This document shows positions 36,001 to 42,644 of a stretch of 64,000 nt of DNA, piece by piece. The stretch is from NCBI RefSeq assembly GCF_037176765.1, contig NC_090034.1, forward strand, positions 90,977,000-91,040,999. The letters are read 5' to 3'. The stretch is from Anolis sagrei (taxonomy: Eukaryota > Chordata > Lepidosauria > Squamata > Anolidae). The number at the start of each line of letters is the position of its first letter. The first letter of the stretch is position 1. A program made the position numbers and the translations under genes. The notes under the pieces are model-generated. The model ran no database searches. It was not told where the DNA came from and saw only the letters and a list, made by a program, of their open reading frames with translations.

Positions 36001-38519
36001 ATTGCCTCAAATTTGATCTGACAGTGGCATCCTTTCTCCATTTTTTGAAAGTGTGATATTGATTGGTGGTGGCACAAAAATAGTGTGGAAATCCTTAATG
36101 CATATAGTAGAACTTCATTGAATTGTGAAAATCCTACTTCCAAGCTTTGTGAATGTACCTTCTTTCTCAGATGTTGCAGAAAGAAGTCAGGGAGACATTG
36201 TAAAAGAATGTATTTAGTACCTCCTTCTAAAATGTCTCCCTGCCTCTAGAAAGCAGCTTTCTCTAGAACATGCTGCTGTTACTACCCTACATTTTTTGCT
36301 GGAGTTCAGTGAAGGCAATGACATTATTCTTCTCCCTGATACTATTGAAGTGCTGTTCAAATTCTCCGCCAGCCAGTACGTTGTAACAGCACATCAGTAA
36401 TGAAAGCTGCTATTTTGAGGGGAATGGGAGAGAATGGGGAATTGCATGGATATTTTTTGCCCACATGATGTATAATCCTGCTCATGATGATATAATAACA
36501 ACATTTTATTTATATTCCACTCTGTCTCCCCGAGGGGATTCAGGGTGGATTACAACATACACAGATAGGCAAACATTCAATGCCTTTAATACAATGAAAT
36601 AACAATGATGGATCAATACATACAACAAGGTAAAGGCTTCCCCTTTCATCTACATCTTCTGGAGATGGTGCTCACACTGGCAATGGAGAGGTGCTCTTTT
36701 TCCATTTCCAAACTGAGGAGCCTGTTGTGTTGCCAGCATGGTTGCGTGAGCACCTTTATTACTTTCCCACCTAAGCGGTATCTATTGATCTACTCACATT
36801 TGCATGTTTTTGAACGGTTAGGTTGGCAGGAGCTAGGGCTAACAGCGGGAGCTCATCCCGACCCATTGCTTTGAACTGCCAAACTTCAGGTCAGCAGATT
36901 CAGCAGTACAAGAGTTTAACCCACTGCGCAAACTATGAAATATGCTTCCAATCTCAGGATTATGGGGTGATGTTGAAAAATAGCTATTTTATAGTCAGAA
37001 ATATTTTCTGTTCAGTCCCTGAATTAGATCATACCAGCCCCTTTTTGCAACCCATTGGGTTCCATAGTTGGTCCTAGCTGTTCTGCTGTGCAGATGCTGT
37101 TTCTCCTCTGCTCTTTCTGCCTGCATACTTTTGATAGATTATTAATAATAATAATAATAATAACTTTATTTTTATGCCTCACCTCCATCTCCCCGAAGGG
37201 ACTTGGGGCGGCTTACATGGGGACGAGCCTGGACAAACATAGATTAAAAACACAATGCAATGCAATAAAATAAACACATCATAATAACACAGATTAATGA
37301 TATATTGGATTGTTGTAAGAGTTAGTGCAAGGATTAATTCCTGAAGCTTTTATAAGCTTACTTGTTTTAAGAATCCCTGCTAACCTTTCTGCACTTTGGG
37401 TCAATTTCTGAGAAGCAGAATAACTATATCTTAATCTCATTCACAAGATTAAGGTTTCTTCATTTTTTAACTAGCTTGAAGGATTTCTTAAAATGCCATT
37501 ATTGTTGTCTACTGAGATGGCAGGATGACAACTACTATACAAAAGATGTGCCTCCTTCATGTCAGCATTTCCACCCATACTGCAAGATAATGCAGGTCTA
37601 GGAAAATAAAATGTCAGAAATCAGGAATAGGCACAGAAATAATATGTGGCATCAGAAAAATGAAGTCTAGTACAAACTATGAATGAAACAATGAAAATGG
37701 ACCCAATTTCTATTTATTTGTTACTCCTTGCATTCATAGTATTCAGTATTTAATTTTGTCTGCAAAACTCAAAAATGATGATAATACATAAAATGCTGCA
37801 CTGATTCAGTTTCCTCTTTTTGATGTACTTTGTGAGTGTAAATTACAAGAAACTGGCATCCTTAAAATAAAATCATTTGTCTAAAAAGGATGAACATGCG
37901 TTTCCTTTTCACGGCCCAGATAGAATCTGCAGAGCGGAACAGGGTCCCAGTGGCCCCAGCCATTCGCATCTTTGCCTGTTACATTTGTGATCTTTCAATT
38001 TTGAATGGCAGTCGTGCTTTTATTAGTTGTGTGAGAAAAAGTAATTCAATTGATAAAGATTTTCTCACCATACAGAGATGGAGGAAGGCTTTATAATTCC
38101 TCTTGATGATGTCATGTTATGTGCCTTCAAGGCAACGTGGATTTATGGCCATCTTATCGTAGGGTCTTCTTTGGGTTGTGGTTAGCACTTTGTAACCATC
38201 AGCTACAGAAAATCTTGCCGACCAGAAGGTTGGCAGTTCAAGCTTCGGGTGGGGTGAGCTCCTGCTATCAGGCCAGCTTCTGCTTAAAAAAACAATGTGA
38301 GTAGATAAATAGGTACTGCTGTTAGCAGGGAGGTAAAAGGCGCTCCTGAAGGCATGCTGGCAATTTGTTCAGGAAGGAGGCATCCATGGACAGCAAGCTC
38401 CTCGGCGTGGAGAAATGGAGTAGCAGCACATCCCCATGGCCAAGTCGAGCACAGGCTTCAGATGCTGGAAATGAAAAAGAGGGGAAGCCTTGCCTCTGTC
38501 TATGTATTGTCTGTCTTTG

Positions 38520-38567
<48 letters not shown>

Positions 38568-39501
38568 TACTGACACAAAACGCAGTATGTCGCAGCAAAC
38601 AAGATCTATATGCTGGATTTCGTATCACAAAATCACAAGTTGAACACTTCTCAAGCGTCTAGGATTGTGTGATGTATTTTTGAATGATGTGTGCAGATCC
38701 AAGTAAGGTGGCCTTTTGCAGTTGAAAGATTGTGATTCTGTCAATGTTTATTGTTTCCAAATGCCGGCTGAGGTCTTTTGGAACAGCACCCAGTGTGCCG
38801 ATTACCACTGTGACCACCTGTCCTGGTTTATGCCAGAGCATTTGCAGTTCGAGATTTTCCTGTTGTTTTTCCTCAATGCAACTTTCACCTGGTATGGCGA
38901 CATCAATAATCCAAACTTTTTTCTTTTCCACAATTGTGATGTCTGGTGTATTGTGTTCCAAAACTTTTGTCAGTCTGGATTCAAAAGTCCCACAGTATTT
39001 TTGTGTGTTCATTTTCCACTACCGTTGTGGGTTTATGATCCCAACAATTCTTTACTGCTGGTAAGTGGTACTTGTGACATAAGTTCCAGTGAATCATTTG
39101 GGTCAAAGAGATGTGCTTTTGTTTGTAGTCCATCTGTGCAATTTTCTTGCAGCAGCTGAGGAGATGATCAATGGTTTCATCAGCTTCCTTGCACAGTCTG
39201 CATTTTGGGTCATCAGCTGATTTCTCAATTCTGGCCTTAATTGCATTTGATGGCTTGCTCCTGGGCTGCAAGAATCAGGCCTTCTGTCTCCTTCTTCAGG
39301 GTTCCATTCATGAGCCATAACCAGGTCTTCTCTTTATCAACTTTTCCTTCAATTTTGTCAAGGAACTGCCCATGCAATGCTTTGTTGCGCCAGCTGTCAG
39401 CTCTGGTTTGTAGTGCAGTTTTCTTGTACTGTTTCTTTGTCTGCTGTGCTTTGAGAAGTTTTCGATTATTGACTTCAGTTAAAGCAGGTTCTTGGCTTTA
39501 A

Positions 39502-39532
<31 letters not shown>

Positions 39533-41839
39533 GCCATTATTTTCCTCTGAGGTTGGAAGACTTCATCTAAGACCAGCCAGTAGTTTTCTTTGAACAGAAA
39601 TTGGACCATTATCTTCCAAAATCCTAGTCCAATTCTCAAACCATTATCTGACATGGTCTCTCCTCTGTTAAGTGCCTATGTACAGTCAGTTCCATGGATT
39701 CTGCATCCATGGGTCCAAAAATCCATGGTTTGAAAATTTTCCAGAAAAAAATATTCCCAAAAGCAAACCCCAAACTTGCAATTTTATTATACCACTGTAT
39801 ATAATGAGACGTGAGCAGCCACAGATTTTGGTATCCGTGGGGTGTCCTGAAACCGAAGCCCCTGTGGATGCCATGGGCCCACGCTAATGAAAATTTTGGA
39901 GAACTCGAAAGATTTTGTCAAGATACAAAAGAACTGGAAATATGTGAATTTTAAGTAGTCCTCATACAGTTAAATGAAAAAATCTGTAAGTTTCCCAAAA
40001 CACAAAATGCTGTCTCGTTGAAAAGTAAAAACTGATAGAAACATGAAAAATTATTTTTCTGCTTTTCTTAAACTAGAACATTGTTGGTCATCAGTTTTGC
40101 AAGGAAATACATTGTCTGCTAATGCTAATATTATCACAAGGAGATAAAAGAACCCCTCAGTCCAGAAATTGTACATTTTGTCAATATAGATTCTACCATA
40201 GTAATAGTATGTGAATAGCAGCTGACACAAATAACTGTTTCATATTACTTATACTACTAGTGAAACTAAATTTACCATGTAACATGAAGCTTTTCAAAAT
40301 TCTATTGTATAGCATACACATGGATGTCAGACTGCAACTCCCACCAGTCCTAGCCAACACAGCCAATAGGACACCTGATGACAGTTATCTTTTGGGCTGC
40401 TACATGCTTTGTGTTTGTGATCTAGAAGCAGCCAATATTTGAGAAAATTTGCTATCTGACAAACAGCAGGGGTCAGTATATGACAAAATCATTTTCACTT
40501 GCAATAAAAACGTGTTACATTTTATATTTGATTCATTCATTGACCCATTCTGAGTAGTTAAATCTAAAAATCTGAAGTGAAGGCATATTTTTTTATCATG
40601 TCAGAAGTAACTTCTGGTGAGAGTGAATTGGCTGTCTCCAAGGACGTTGCCCGGGGACACCCGGATGTTTTACCATGCTGTGGGAGGCTTCATTCATGTC
40701 CCTGCATGATAAGCTAGAGCTGACAGGTGGGAGCTCACTCTCCTCCCCATATTCAAACCACTGACCTTTTGGTCAGCAGTCCTGCTGGCACAAAGGTTTA
40801 AACCCATTGCACCACTGCAAGGCACAAACAGAAGCAGTCTTCTGGAGCCAGGGTTCCCACAAAAAACATGTTGGTGCTTAGTGAAACACTATGGATGCAT
40901 CTACACTGTGGAAGTAATACAGTTTGATACCACATTAACTGCCATGTCTCAATGCGGTGGAATCATGGGAGTTGTAGTTTTACAAGTTCTTTAGCTTTCA
41001 ATTCCTAAAAGTGCTTTTCCCATGTATTATCGAAGGCTTTCATGGCCAGAATCACTGGATTGTTGTTAGTTTTCCGGGCTGTTTGGAAAGAATGCTTCTG
41101 GAACATGGCCATACAGCCTGGAAAACTCAAAAAAAATCTGGTGCTTTTTCTTCTCCAAACTACAAATTCCATAATTCCTTAACATGGATCCATGGCAGTC
41201 AAAGTGATATTAAACCGGATTAATTCTACAATGAAGTTGAGCCCTACGTCATGATAATTTGTGTCCCATTAACTTTATAGAGAATAGGACAGCAGGCATA
41301 TGATGTTTTCAAACAGGATTGATAGGCGACTGTGAACTGGTGGTCCATCTTTGGTCTTCATTAGCAGCCCTTTGGCTTTTTTTAAAGATCCAGGATTCAC
41401 TTTTAGACACAGTATCCATTAGAGGATTTGCATTTCAATAGTAATACCATCTATTTGTAAGGTAGTGATTGATGACAACTGATGGCTCCCATATTAATAG
41501 GATAGCAAATCCACTTCAGGTTTTAAAGAGGTATGCAATTTACTGAAGCTGTGTAGACATAAGCTGTGTAAAATATGTTTAAGGATTAAAAAAAAACTTT
41601 AATGGGGGATACTGTGAAACTGATTTAATTCATCATTCTTGCCACTAAACTATTGTTTTTCCTCTAAATGTATTTAGAGAGACACCAAGCATGACTATGA
41701 GAATGTGGACAAGATGGAAGAGGAACTACACTACTCTTCCTTGGTGAACCTGGCACCACGACCTGGTCCTACCTATGTAAACTCAGAGACAGAGTCTGAA
41801 TCAGAGGACAGCATTCAGTACGCTTCACTGAAGCATTGA
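15327..41839 (+). CDS. CD22: CD22 (SIGLEC2), B-cell inhibitory sialic-acid lectin; 13 exons
   Basis: Exons: 15327-15384 (signal peptide, coding from 15336), 18393-18806 (V), 19945-20241, 21473-21733, 23934-24197, 24870-25136, 28935-29198, 29564-29827 (C2 domains 2-7), 31277-31376 (membrane), 32703-32766, 33868-34028, 35438-35522 and 41678-41839. They join in frame to 884 codons including the stop. Seven Ig domains, the order of domain types and the total length match human CD22 (847 residues). The tail aligns piece by piece: SGSFFVKK with GQSFFVR, VTYATVQF with ISYTTLRF, DDRVVYASI with DDTVTYSAL, HDYENV with GDYENV, LHYSSL with IHYSEL, and the terminal YASLKH with YVILKH. By family knowledge CD22 binds alpha2-6 sialoglycans on B cells and recruits SHP-1 through its ITIMs to dampen B-cell receptor signalling. 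An upstream non-coding first exon is not identified. Confidence 0.9.
15517..15842. mobile_element. OposCharlie1-like hAT miniature element
   Basis: The terminal inverted repeats CAGGGGTCCTCAAACTTTTC and …AGTTTGAGGACCCCTG are flanked by a perfect 8-base duplication, GTTTAGAG, at 15509-15516 and 15843-15850. The 'gagggccag…ttgg' subterminal sequence matches what I recall of the OC1 hAT family. That family is known for horizontal spread among tetrapods. Confidence 0.7.
15850..16635. other. CD22: CD22 first intron, no recognised feature
   Basis: I see no exon or confidently assigned repeat. A stretch at 15860-15980 resembles a degraded SINE body but could not be assigned. Confidence 0.35.
16640..16890. 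mobile_element. Inverted pair of Penelope-like tails with hammerhead-like core
   Basis: The minus-strand copy (16650-16725) and plus-strand copy (16765-16885) face each other across a short spacer containing 'ttgcctagtttccaacacac'. Both carry the 'catagatgtgggc' hairpin sequence and the GAAAC/AAAAC-GTC core, and end in 'cagtgattccggccatgaaa'. Confidence 0.5.
16890..17425. other. CD22: CD22 first intron, no recognised feature
   Basis: AT-rich intron without identifiable exon, RNA gene or repeat. Confidence 0.4.
17428..17735 (-). mobile_element. Sauria-type SINE, antisense
   Basis: The reverse complement runs from a tRNA-like head (near 17730) to the BovB-like tail 'cttattgtcaggggaaacc' near 17430. 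The body includes the 'gtctacggacaatgccagct' segment. Confidence 0.8.
17800..18300. other. CD22: CD22 first intron, unassigned sequence
   Basis: The segment around 17885-17930 ('caggtcactgttgc' with 'tgtccaattt') resembles sequence near 26785-26830, so it may be part of an unrecognised repeat. No exon is supported. Confidence 0.35.
18393..18806 (+). CDS. CD22: CD22 exon: V-set sialic-acid-binding domain
   Basis: The exon is 414 bases, from the acceptor 'cattgcag' ending at 18392 to the donor GTAAGA at 18807, phase 1 on both sides. It encodes about residues 17-154. It carries the Siglec V-set cysteines (WKGSCVLIPC in the B strand, GNCSLKI in the E strand) and DTGIFGARLYGF, whose arginine sits where human CD22 has its sialic-acid-contacting arginine. 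Several NxS/T sequons are present (NIS, NGT, NGS, NYT, NCS, NTT). An additional cysteine near the mature amino terminus (VLCVDN) has no obvious partner. The homologous upstream exon is at 2515-2913. Confidence 0.9.
19060..19275 (+). mobile_element. tRNA-derived squamate SINE, 5'-degraded
   Basis: It begins in the part of the body after the tRNA head ('gctccctctgtcagctccag') and runs to 'gaagcgacttgcagattctc', followed by an (AC)n. It belongs to the same family as 13757-14005. Confidence 0.7.
19490..19900 (+). mobile_element. L2-type LINE 3' tails
   Basis: Two successive L2-type tail motifs are visible: 'gtaaaccactttgagtctcc' near 19727 and 'ttaagctgctttgagtctac' near 19823. They end in (CTA)n/(TAA)n at 19866-19890. 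Confidence 0.55.
19945..20241 (+). CDS. CD22: CD22 exon: Ig domain 2 (C2-set)
   Basis: The exon is 297 bases, phase 1, with acceptor 'tgttttcag' ending at 19944 and donor GTAAGT at 20242. It encodes about residues 155-253. The extra Siglec domain-2 cysteine (SYHCPDE) is present for the bond to the V domain, together with the intradomain pair (CVTCSVS and LTCLLKS). It matches human CD22 domain 2 in spacing, notably 'FSPQWSHHGKIVTCQL' against 'FTPTWKDHRKQLTCLL'. Confidence 0.9.
20245..21040. other. CD22: CD22 intron, no recognised feature
   Basis: The intron between domains 2 and 3 shows no exon or confidently named repeat before the L2 tail near 21045. Confidence 0.4.
21045..21200 (+). mobile_element. 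L2-type LINE tail with (ATA)n
   Basis: The tail motif 'gttagccattctgagtccct' is followed by an (ATA)n run at 21164-21199. Confidence 0.65.
21240..21266. repeat. (TG)n microsatellite
   Basis: A pure TG dinucleotide run of about 26 bases. Confidence 0.95.
21473..21733 (+). CDS. CD22: CD22 exon: Ig domain 3 (C2-set)
   Basis: The exon is 261 bases, phase 1, between 'cttgttccag' (ending 21472) and GTGAGT at 21734. It encodes about residues 254-340. The C2-set pattern is complete: REGMKLSLKCLV, YQWKK, and HSGRYKCTAQNELG. It aligns with human CD22 domain 3 (REGDSVTMTCEV…QSGKYCCQVSNDVG). Confidence 0.9.
21783..22545. mobile_element. Palindromic non-autonomous DNA element split by an L2 insertion
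   Basis: The left arm (21800-21895) has 'cattaactgccatggctcaa' and 'tatggaatcctgagtttta'. The right arm (22445-22540) is its inverted counterpart, ending 'tgagccatggcagttaaagt…attctacagtgta'. A similar palindrome is at 40885-41252. Between the arms lies a sense L2 3' end. Confidence 0.65.
21900..22443 (+). mobile_element. L2-type LINE, 3' end, inserted in the palindromic element
   Basis: An open stretch at 21906-22193 encodes an L2 reverse-transcriptase carboxyl end (ALVYKVLNGSGPAYLSECIS, RAFSVVALRLWKSLPSKIR). It is followed by the L2 tail and an (AAATA)n end. Confidence 0.85.
22672..23690 (-). mobile_element. BovB (RTE) LINE, 3' part, antisense
   Basis: The minus strand encodes BovB polymerase segments: QAGFRKGRGRRDQIANIHWI, FIDYSKAFDCVDHNKLW and then MKYFGHIIRRQESLEKTIML…RARWMDGILEV. 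It ends with the '…gttcattcgttcagttgctt' type BovB tail. The polymerase is interrupted, so the copy is inactive. It lies in the CD22 intron between domains 3 and 4. Confidence 0.85.
23934..24197 (+). CDS. CD22: CD22 exon: Ig domain 4 (C2-set)
   Basis: The exon is 264 bases, phase 1, acceptor 'ttcactcag' ending at 23933 and donor GTAAGT at 24198. It encodes about residues 341-428. The Ig pattern is LVVLQCSSKGNPP, YEWFKR and NTYFCKAYNGIG. Two further cysteines in the amino-terminal strand (QCPSCGN) are unusual for this domain and could form an extra local bond. Confidence 0.88.
24870..25136 (+). CDS. CD22: CD22 exon: Ig domain 5 (C2-set)
   Basis: The exon is 267 bases, phase 1, acceptor 'tttttccag' ending at 24869 and donor GTGAGT at 25137. 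It encodes about residues 429-517. It aligns with human CD22 domain 5: PFPIKEDDTITFNCSVGSSNP with PMPIREGDTVTLSCNYNSSNP, and YKCEACND with IACAACNS. The shared EACND/AACNS cysteine outside the core pair is a domain-5 trait. The C-strand tryptophan is replaced by leucine (YKLFN). Confidence 0.88.
25140..25550. other. CD22: CD22 intron, no recognised feature
   Basis: No exon or recognised repeat before the CR1 fragment at 25553. Confidence 0.4.
25553..25697 (+). mobile_element. CR1 LINE 3' end
   Basis: It begins within 'gaggctggatggccatctgt' and ends with the CR1 tail 'ggtctcttccaactctttga' followed by ATTCTATG repeats. Confidence 0.85.
25776..25904. mobile_element. Short hAT-like miniature element
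   Basis: The ends CAGTGGTTCATAACCTTTGG and …CCAAAGGATGGGAACCACTG are inverted repeats of about 20 bases. The interior is also near-palindromic ('aggtgttttggact' against 'agtccaaaacaact'). The flanking 8-mers (cattaggc and ccttaagc) are only partly alike, so the duplication has decayed. Confidence 0.65.
25905..26995. other. CD22: CD22 intron, no recognised feature
   Basis: No exon or confidently named repeat was seen. The segment near 26785-26830 resembles one near 17885. Confidence 0.4.
26998..27700 (-). mobile_element. L2-type LINE, 3' end, antisense
   Basis: A (TAA)n/(ATT)n tract at 26998-27045 marks the tail. The minus strand then encodes L2 polymerase remnants (LDYCNALYMLLKSAQELQLV, ILYTYKVLYSSSPGYLK-like). 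Confidence 0.75.
27838..28735 (-). mobile_element. L2-type LINE, 3' part, antisense
   Basis: A (TTTA)n tail at 27838-27855 is followed on the minus strand by L2 polymerase pieces including SRIDYCNALYVGLPLKTARK and LQLVQRSAARLLTGA. It is a second, independent insertion next to 26998-27700. Confidence 0.8.
28935..29198 (+). CDS. CD22: CD22 exon: Ig domain 6 (C2-set)
   Basis: The exon is 264 bases, phase 1, acceptor 'gttcccacag' ending at 28934 and donor GTGAGT at 29199. It encodes about residues 518-605. It has APKDVRAV, VNLSCEVGRANPQELTYIWYK and GNYHCKAKNSV. The upstream exons at 638 and 8213 are its closest relatives in the window, so domain 6 seems to have been copied with the upstream cassettes. 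Confidence 0.9.
29564..29827 (+). CDS. CD22: CD22 exon: Ig domain 7 (membrane-proximal C2-set)
   Basis: The exon is 264 bases, phase 1, acceptor 'ttctggcag' ending at 29563 and donor GTGAGT at 29828. It encodes about residues 606-693. The core pattern is EGKDVFLQCKNTANPS, YKWYWNGEE and GDYSCQVSNQV. It aligns with human domain 7 (EGKSATLTCESDANPP…GAYWCQGTNSV). No counterpart is found in the upstream copies. Confidence 0.9.
29830..31270. other. CD22: CD22 intron, no recognised feature
   Basis: A C-rich run lies at 30500-30516. No exon or clear repeat is supported between domain 7 and the membrane exon. Confidence 0.4.
31277..31376 (+). CDS. CD22: CD22 exon: transmembrane segment
   Basis: The exon is 100 bases, entered in phase 1 (acceptor 'atcatacag' ending 31276) and left in phase 2 (donor GTAAGT at 31377). 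It encodes a short stalk (YSRATVLKR), a hydrophobic helix of about 21 residues (SLIGLGTVLAVIALLGLLAYV) at residues 703-723, and a basic stop-transfer WRRK completed by the next exon. Confidence 0.9.
31471..32005 (-). mobile_element. Mariner/IS630-type element, internally deleted, 535 bp
   Basis: The terminal inverted repeats begin CAGGGTGAGGCAGCATAACT and are identical over about 28 bases at both ends. A TA dinucleotide lies on each side (31471-31472, 32004-32005). On the minus strand there are two transposase remnants. One is an amino-terminal piece (SEERNFAVEAHF). The other is a carboxyl piece with RSPDLSPCDLFLWGF-like and PRTLQDLKTNIQEEIAN sequence, as in invertebrate DUF4817-type transposases. 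The middle is missing, so it needs a helper. The perfect ends suggest recent insertion. Confidence 0.8.
32036..32300 (-). mobile_element. Sauria-type SINE, antisense
   Basis: The reverse complement runs from a tRNA-like head near 32300 to the BovB-like tail ('taatgtcaggggaaatcctt') near 32040. Confidence 0.8.
32703..32766 (+). CDS. CD22: CD22 exon: juxtamembrane cytoplasmic segment
   Basis: The exon is 64 bases, phase 2 in ('tttcattgcag' ending 32702) and phase 0 out (donor GTTAAG at 32767, a weaker GT site). It encodes RKKNIDSDTDGTQRSGSFFVKK. The SGSFFVKK end matches GQSFFVRN in human CD22. The first half is acidic and serine-rich. Confidence 0.8.
32847..33126 (-). mobile_element. tRNA-derived squamate SINE, antisense
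   Basis: A complete copy with a T-rich tail at the left and the tRNA-like head ('ttgcaccaccgggggctcc') at the right. The duplication GCAAACAGA lies at 32838-32846 and 33127-33135. Confidence 0.85.
33140..33860. other. CD22: CD22 intron, no recognised feature
   Basis: No exon or confidently assigned repeat. Confidence 0.4.
33868..34028 (+). CDS. CD22: CD22 exon: first ITIM and start of second
   Basis: The exon is 161 bases, phase 0 in ('tttcctag' ending 33867), phase 2 out (donor GTACAA at 34029). It encodes residues 749-801. It carries VTYATV (tyrosine about 784), an ITIM that aligns with human ISYTTL. It ends in DDRVVYA. The next exon completes this as VVYASI, a second ITIM (tyrosine about 800) aligned with human DDTVTYSAL. 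Confidence 0.88.
34280..35165. other. Unassigned repeat-like sequence, possibly an old LTR remnant, with a CR1 tail inside
   Basis: Sequence such as 'aataaatagtttattgctga' and the stretch after 34830 has the look of antisense long-terminal-repeat material, but no paired repeat or coding part is visible. A CR1 3' end (minus strand, about 34646-34795) sits within it. The call is tentative. Confidence 0.2.
34646..34795 (-). mobile_element. CR1 LINE 3' end, antisense
   Basis: The tail starts with 'agaatcatagaatcaaagag' and is followed by the standard antisense CR1 end up to 'aaagaaggagccgccaccac'. Confidence 0.85.
35438..35522 (+). CDS. CD22: CD22 exon: extra tyrosine motif
   Basis: The exon is 85 bases, phase 2 in ('tccttgtag' ending 35437) and phase 0 out (donor GTACGT at 35523). 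It finishes the VVYASI ITIM, then encodes NQPKTAVEPSDASDIYSMVKK (tyrosine about 819). DIYSMV has valine at +3 but aspartate at -2, so it is ITIM-like at best. Human CD22 has no matching segment: it passes directly from TVTYSAL to GDYENV. Confidence 0.85.
35530..36480. other. CD22: CD22 intron, no recognised feature
   Basis: No exon or clear repeat family. Confidence 0.4.
36490..37275 (-). mobile_element. Cluster: L2 tail, Sauria SINE, L2 tail, all antisense
   Basis: Antisense L2-type tails occur at about 36490-36605 ('ctctgtctccccgaggggat') and 37137-37275 ((TAA)n then 'ctccatctccccgaagggac'). Between them, at about 36620-36935, is an antisense Sauria SINE with a tRNA-like head at its right end. 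Confidence 0.65.
37300..38190. other. CD22: CD22 last intron, no recognised feature
   Basis: No exon or assigned repeat. Confidence 0.4.
38195..38520 (+). mobile_element. tRNA-derived SINE, ACASINE2-like
   Basis: It shares head and body with 7150-7500, including 'gtgagtagataaataggtac' and 'tgtattgtctgtctttgttt'. It runs into a (TTA)n tract at 38521-38567. Confidence 0.6.
38521..39500 (-). mobile_element. R4-like LINE with restriction-like endonuclease, 3' part, antisense
   Basis: The minus strand encodes a zinc-finger-like CRLCKEADETIDHLLSCC followed by a PD-(D/E)xK-type segment (TPDITIVEKK…VWIIDVAIPG) and a carboxyl end with ATLLGSAHIIQKYI. That order, finger then nuclease after the polymerase, is typical of R2/R4-type LINEs. 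A (TTA)n tail lies at its 3' end. The polymerase itself is missing or unrecognisable. Confidence 0.7.
39503..39533. repeat. (ATT)n microsatellite
   Basis: An uninterrupted ATT trinucleotide run. Confidence 0.95.
39680..39900. mobile_element. Possible Tc1/mariner-type miniature element
   Basis: It starts 'tacagtcagttccatggatt' and contains inverted segments ('ccatgggtccaaaaatccat' against 'attttggtatccgtggggtg'), as in Tigger/Mariner miniature elements. The right terminal repeat is not clear. Confidence 0.35.
39900..40580. other. CD22: CD22 last intron, no recognised feature
   Basis: No exon or clear repeat. Confidence 0.4.
40587..40817 (-). mobile_element. tRNA-derived squamate SINE, antisense
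   Basis: It runs from the T-rich tail and 'tcatgtcagaagtaacttct' to the tRNA-like head 'aaacccattgcaccact'. A short AAGGCA repeat flanks it. Confidence 0.75.
40885..41252. mobile_element. Palindromic DNA element split by a Penelope-like fragment
   Basis: The left arm 40888-41008 ('taactgccatgtctcaatgc…gggagttgtagttt') and right arm 41145-41245 ('ctacaaattccataattcct…gtcaaagtgatatt') are inverted relatives of the element at 21783-22545. The centre (about 41020-41140) holds an inverted pair of Penelope-like tail fragments ('cgaaggctttcatggccaga' … 'acatggccatacagcctgga'). Confidence 0.6.
41678..41839 (+). CDS. CD22: CD22 last coding exon: Grb2-type site and two ITIMs
   Basis: The exon is 162 bases, phase 0 in (acceptor 'gtatttag' ending 41677), stop TGA at 41837-41839. 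It encodes residues 831-883. In order it has HDYENV (about 837, YxN Grb2-type site as in human), LHYSSL (about 849, ITIM), TYVNSE (about 863, an additional YxN), an acidic run (ETESESED) and IQYASLKH at the end (about 878, ITIM). It matches human GIHYSEL and VDYVILKH. Confidence 0.92.
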   Translation, partial: RDTKHDYENVDKMEEELHYSSLVNLAPRPGPTYVNSETESESEDSIQYASLKH

Positions 41840-42305
41840 ACTTCTTGACAGTCACTGGTCTCATATGTTCTTCTCACAAGAAGGATTATCAGTGGGTTAG
41901 AGTTCATATTTGCTGTTATGTGTCACTTCTGAGCTTGAGAGTGTTTGACTCATCCAAAGCCACTTATCTTGCATTGTGGTTTTTGCAACTCAGAAAATTT
42001 TGAGAGAGAGAAAGGAGAGATGATATGACTGTATCCAGAAACAATCAAGACTTGGCCTAAGATATCTGCTGTCCTATCATAGACAATAGAAGATGTGTGG
42101 TTCCTGGGAATGCTGAGCTCTGTGCAATTTGCTGAAGCACGTCATGATCCAATGGGAAAGATCCATCTTCCTTACTCAGTCCAATGGGAAGGATATGCTG
42201 TTGCCCTCATCCTTCTCAACAAGCTAATCTATACTGTAGGAACATTAGAAAGTAAAATGATATCCATTAGATGGCCACCTATACCAATCTGATTTATGTT
42301 GACCA
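41840..42305 (+). other. CD22: CD22 3' untranslated region (extent unknown)
   Basis: Sequence after the stop has no exon signals. I see no clear AATAAA before the CR1 fragment at 42310. The first good candidate is at 45210. Confidence 0.4.
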
Positions 42306-42309
42306 GGAA

Positions 42310-42525
42310 GAAATCTTCAGGAAGAACTTCCTGACTGTGAGAGCTGTTCAGCAGTGGAACTCTCTGCCCCGGAGTGTTGTAGAGGCTCCTTCTTTGGAAG
42401 CTTTTAAACAAAGGCTGGATGGCCATCTGTCGGGGGTGCTTTGAATGCAATTTTCCTGCTTCTTGGCAGGTTGTTGGACTGGATGGCCCATGAGGTCTCT
42501 TCCACCTCTATGATTCTATGATTCT
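42310..42525 (+). mobile_element. CR1 LINE 3' end
   Basis: It begins 'aagaacttcctgactgtgag', encodes the end of the CR1 polymerase (…[20 protein letters not shown]), and ends with the usual tail and 'ctatgattctatgattctg'. Confidence 0.88.
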
Positions 42526-42644
42526 GTAAGTCACAGGTTGGGCATGGGATCTTCTTCCAGTCCTGTATATGCCTGAATTCTACTCAACTTACAAATACCT
42601 TCAGCTTAGCTCCTCCTAGGCTGTGCCCAACATCCTGGAGAAGC

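Noticed and set aside
38521-38567. Repeat array resembling a CRISPR
   Set aside because: This and similar (TAA/TTA)n tracts at 19866, 21164, 26998, 37141 and 39503 are simple trinucleotide runs at LINE or SINE tails in a vertebrate genome.
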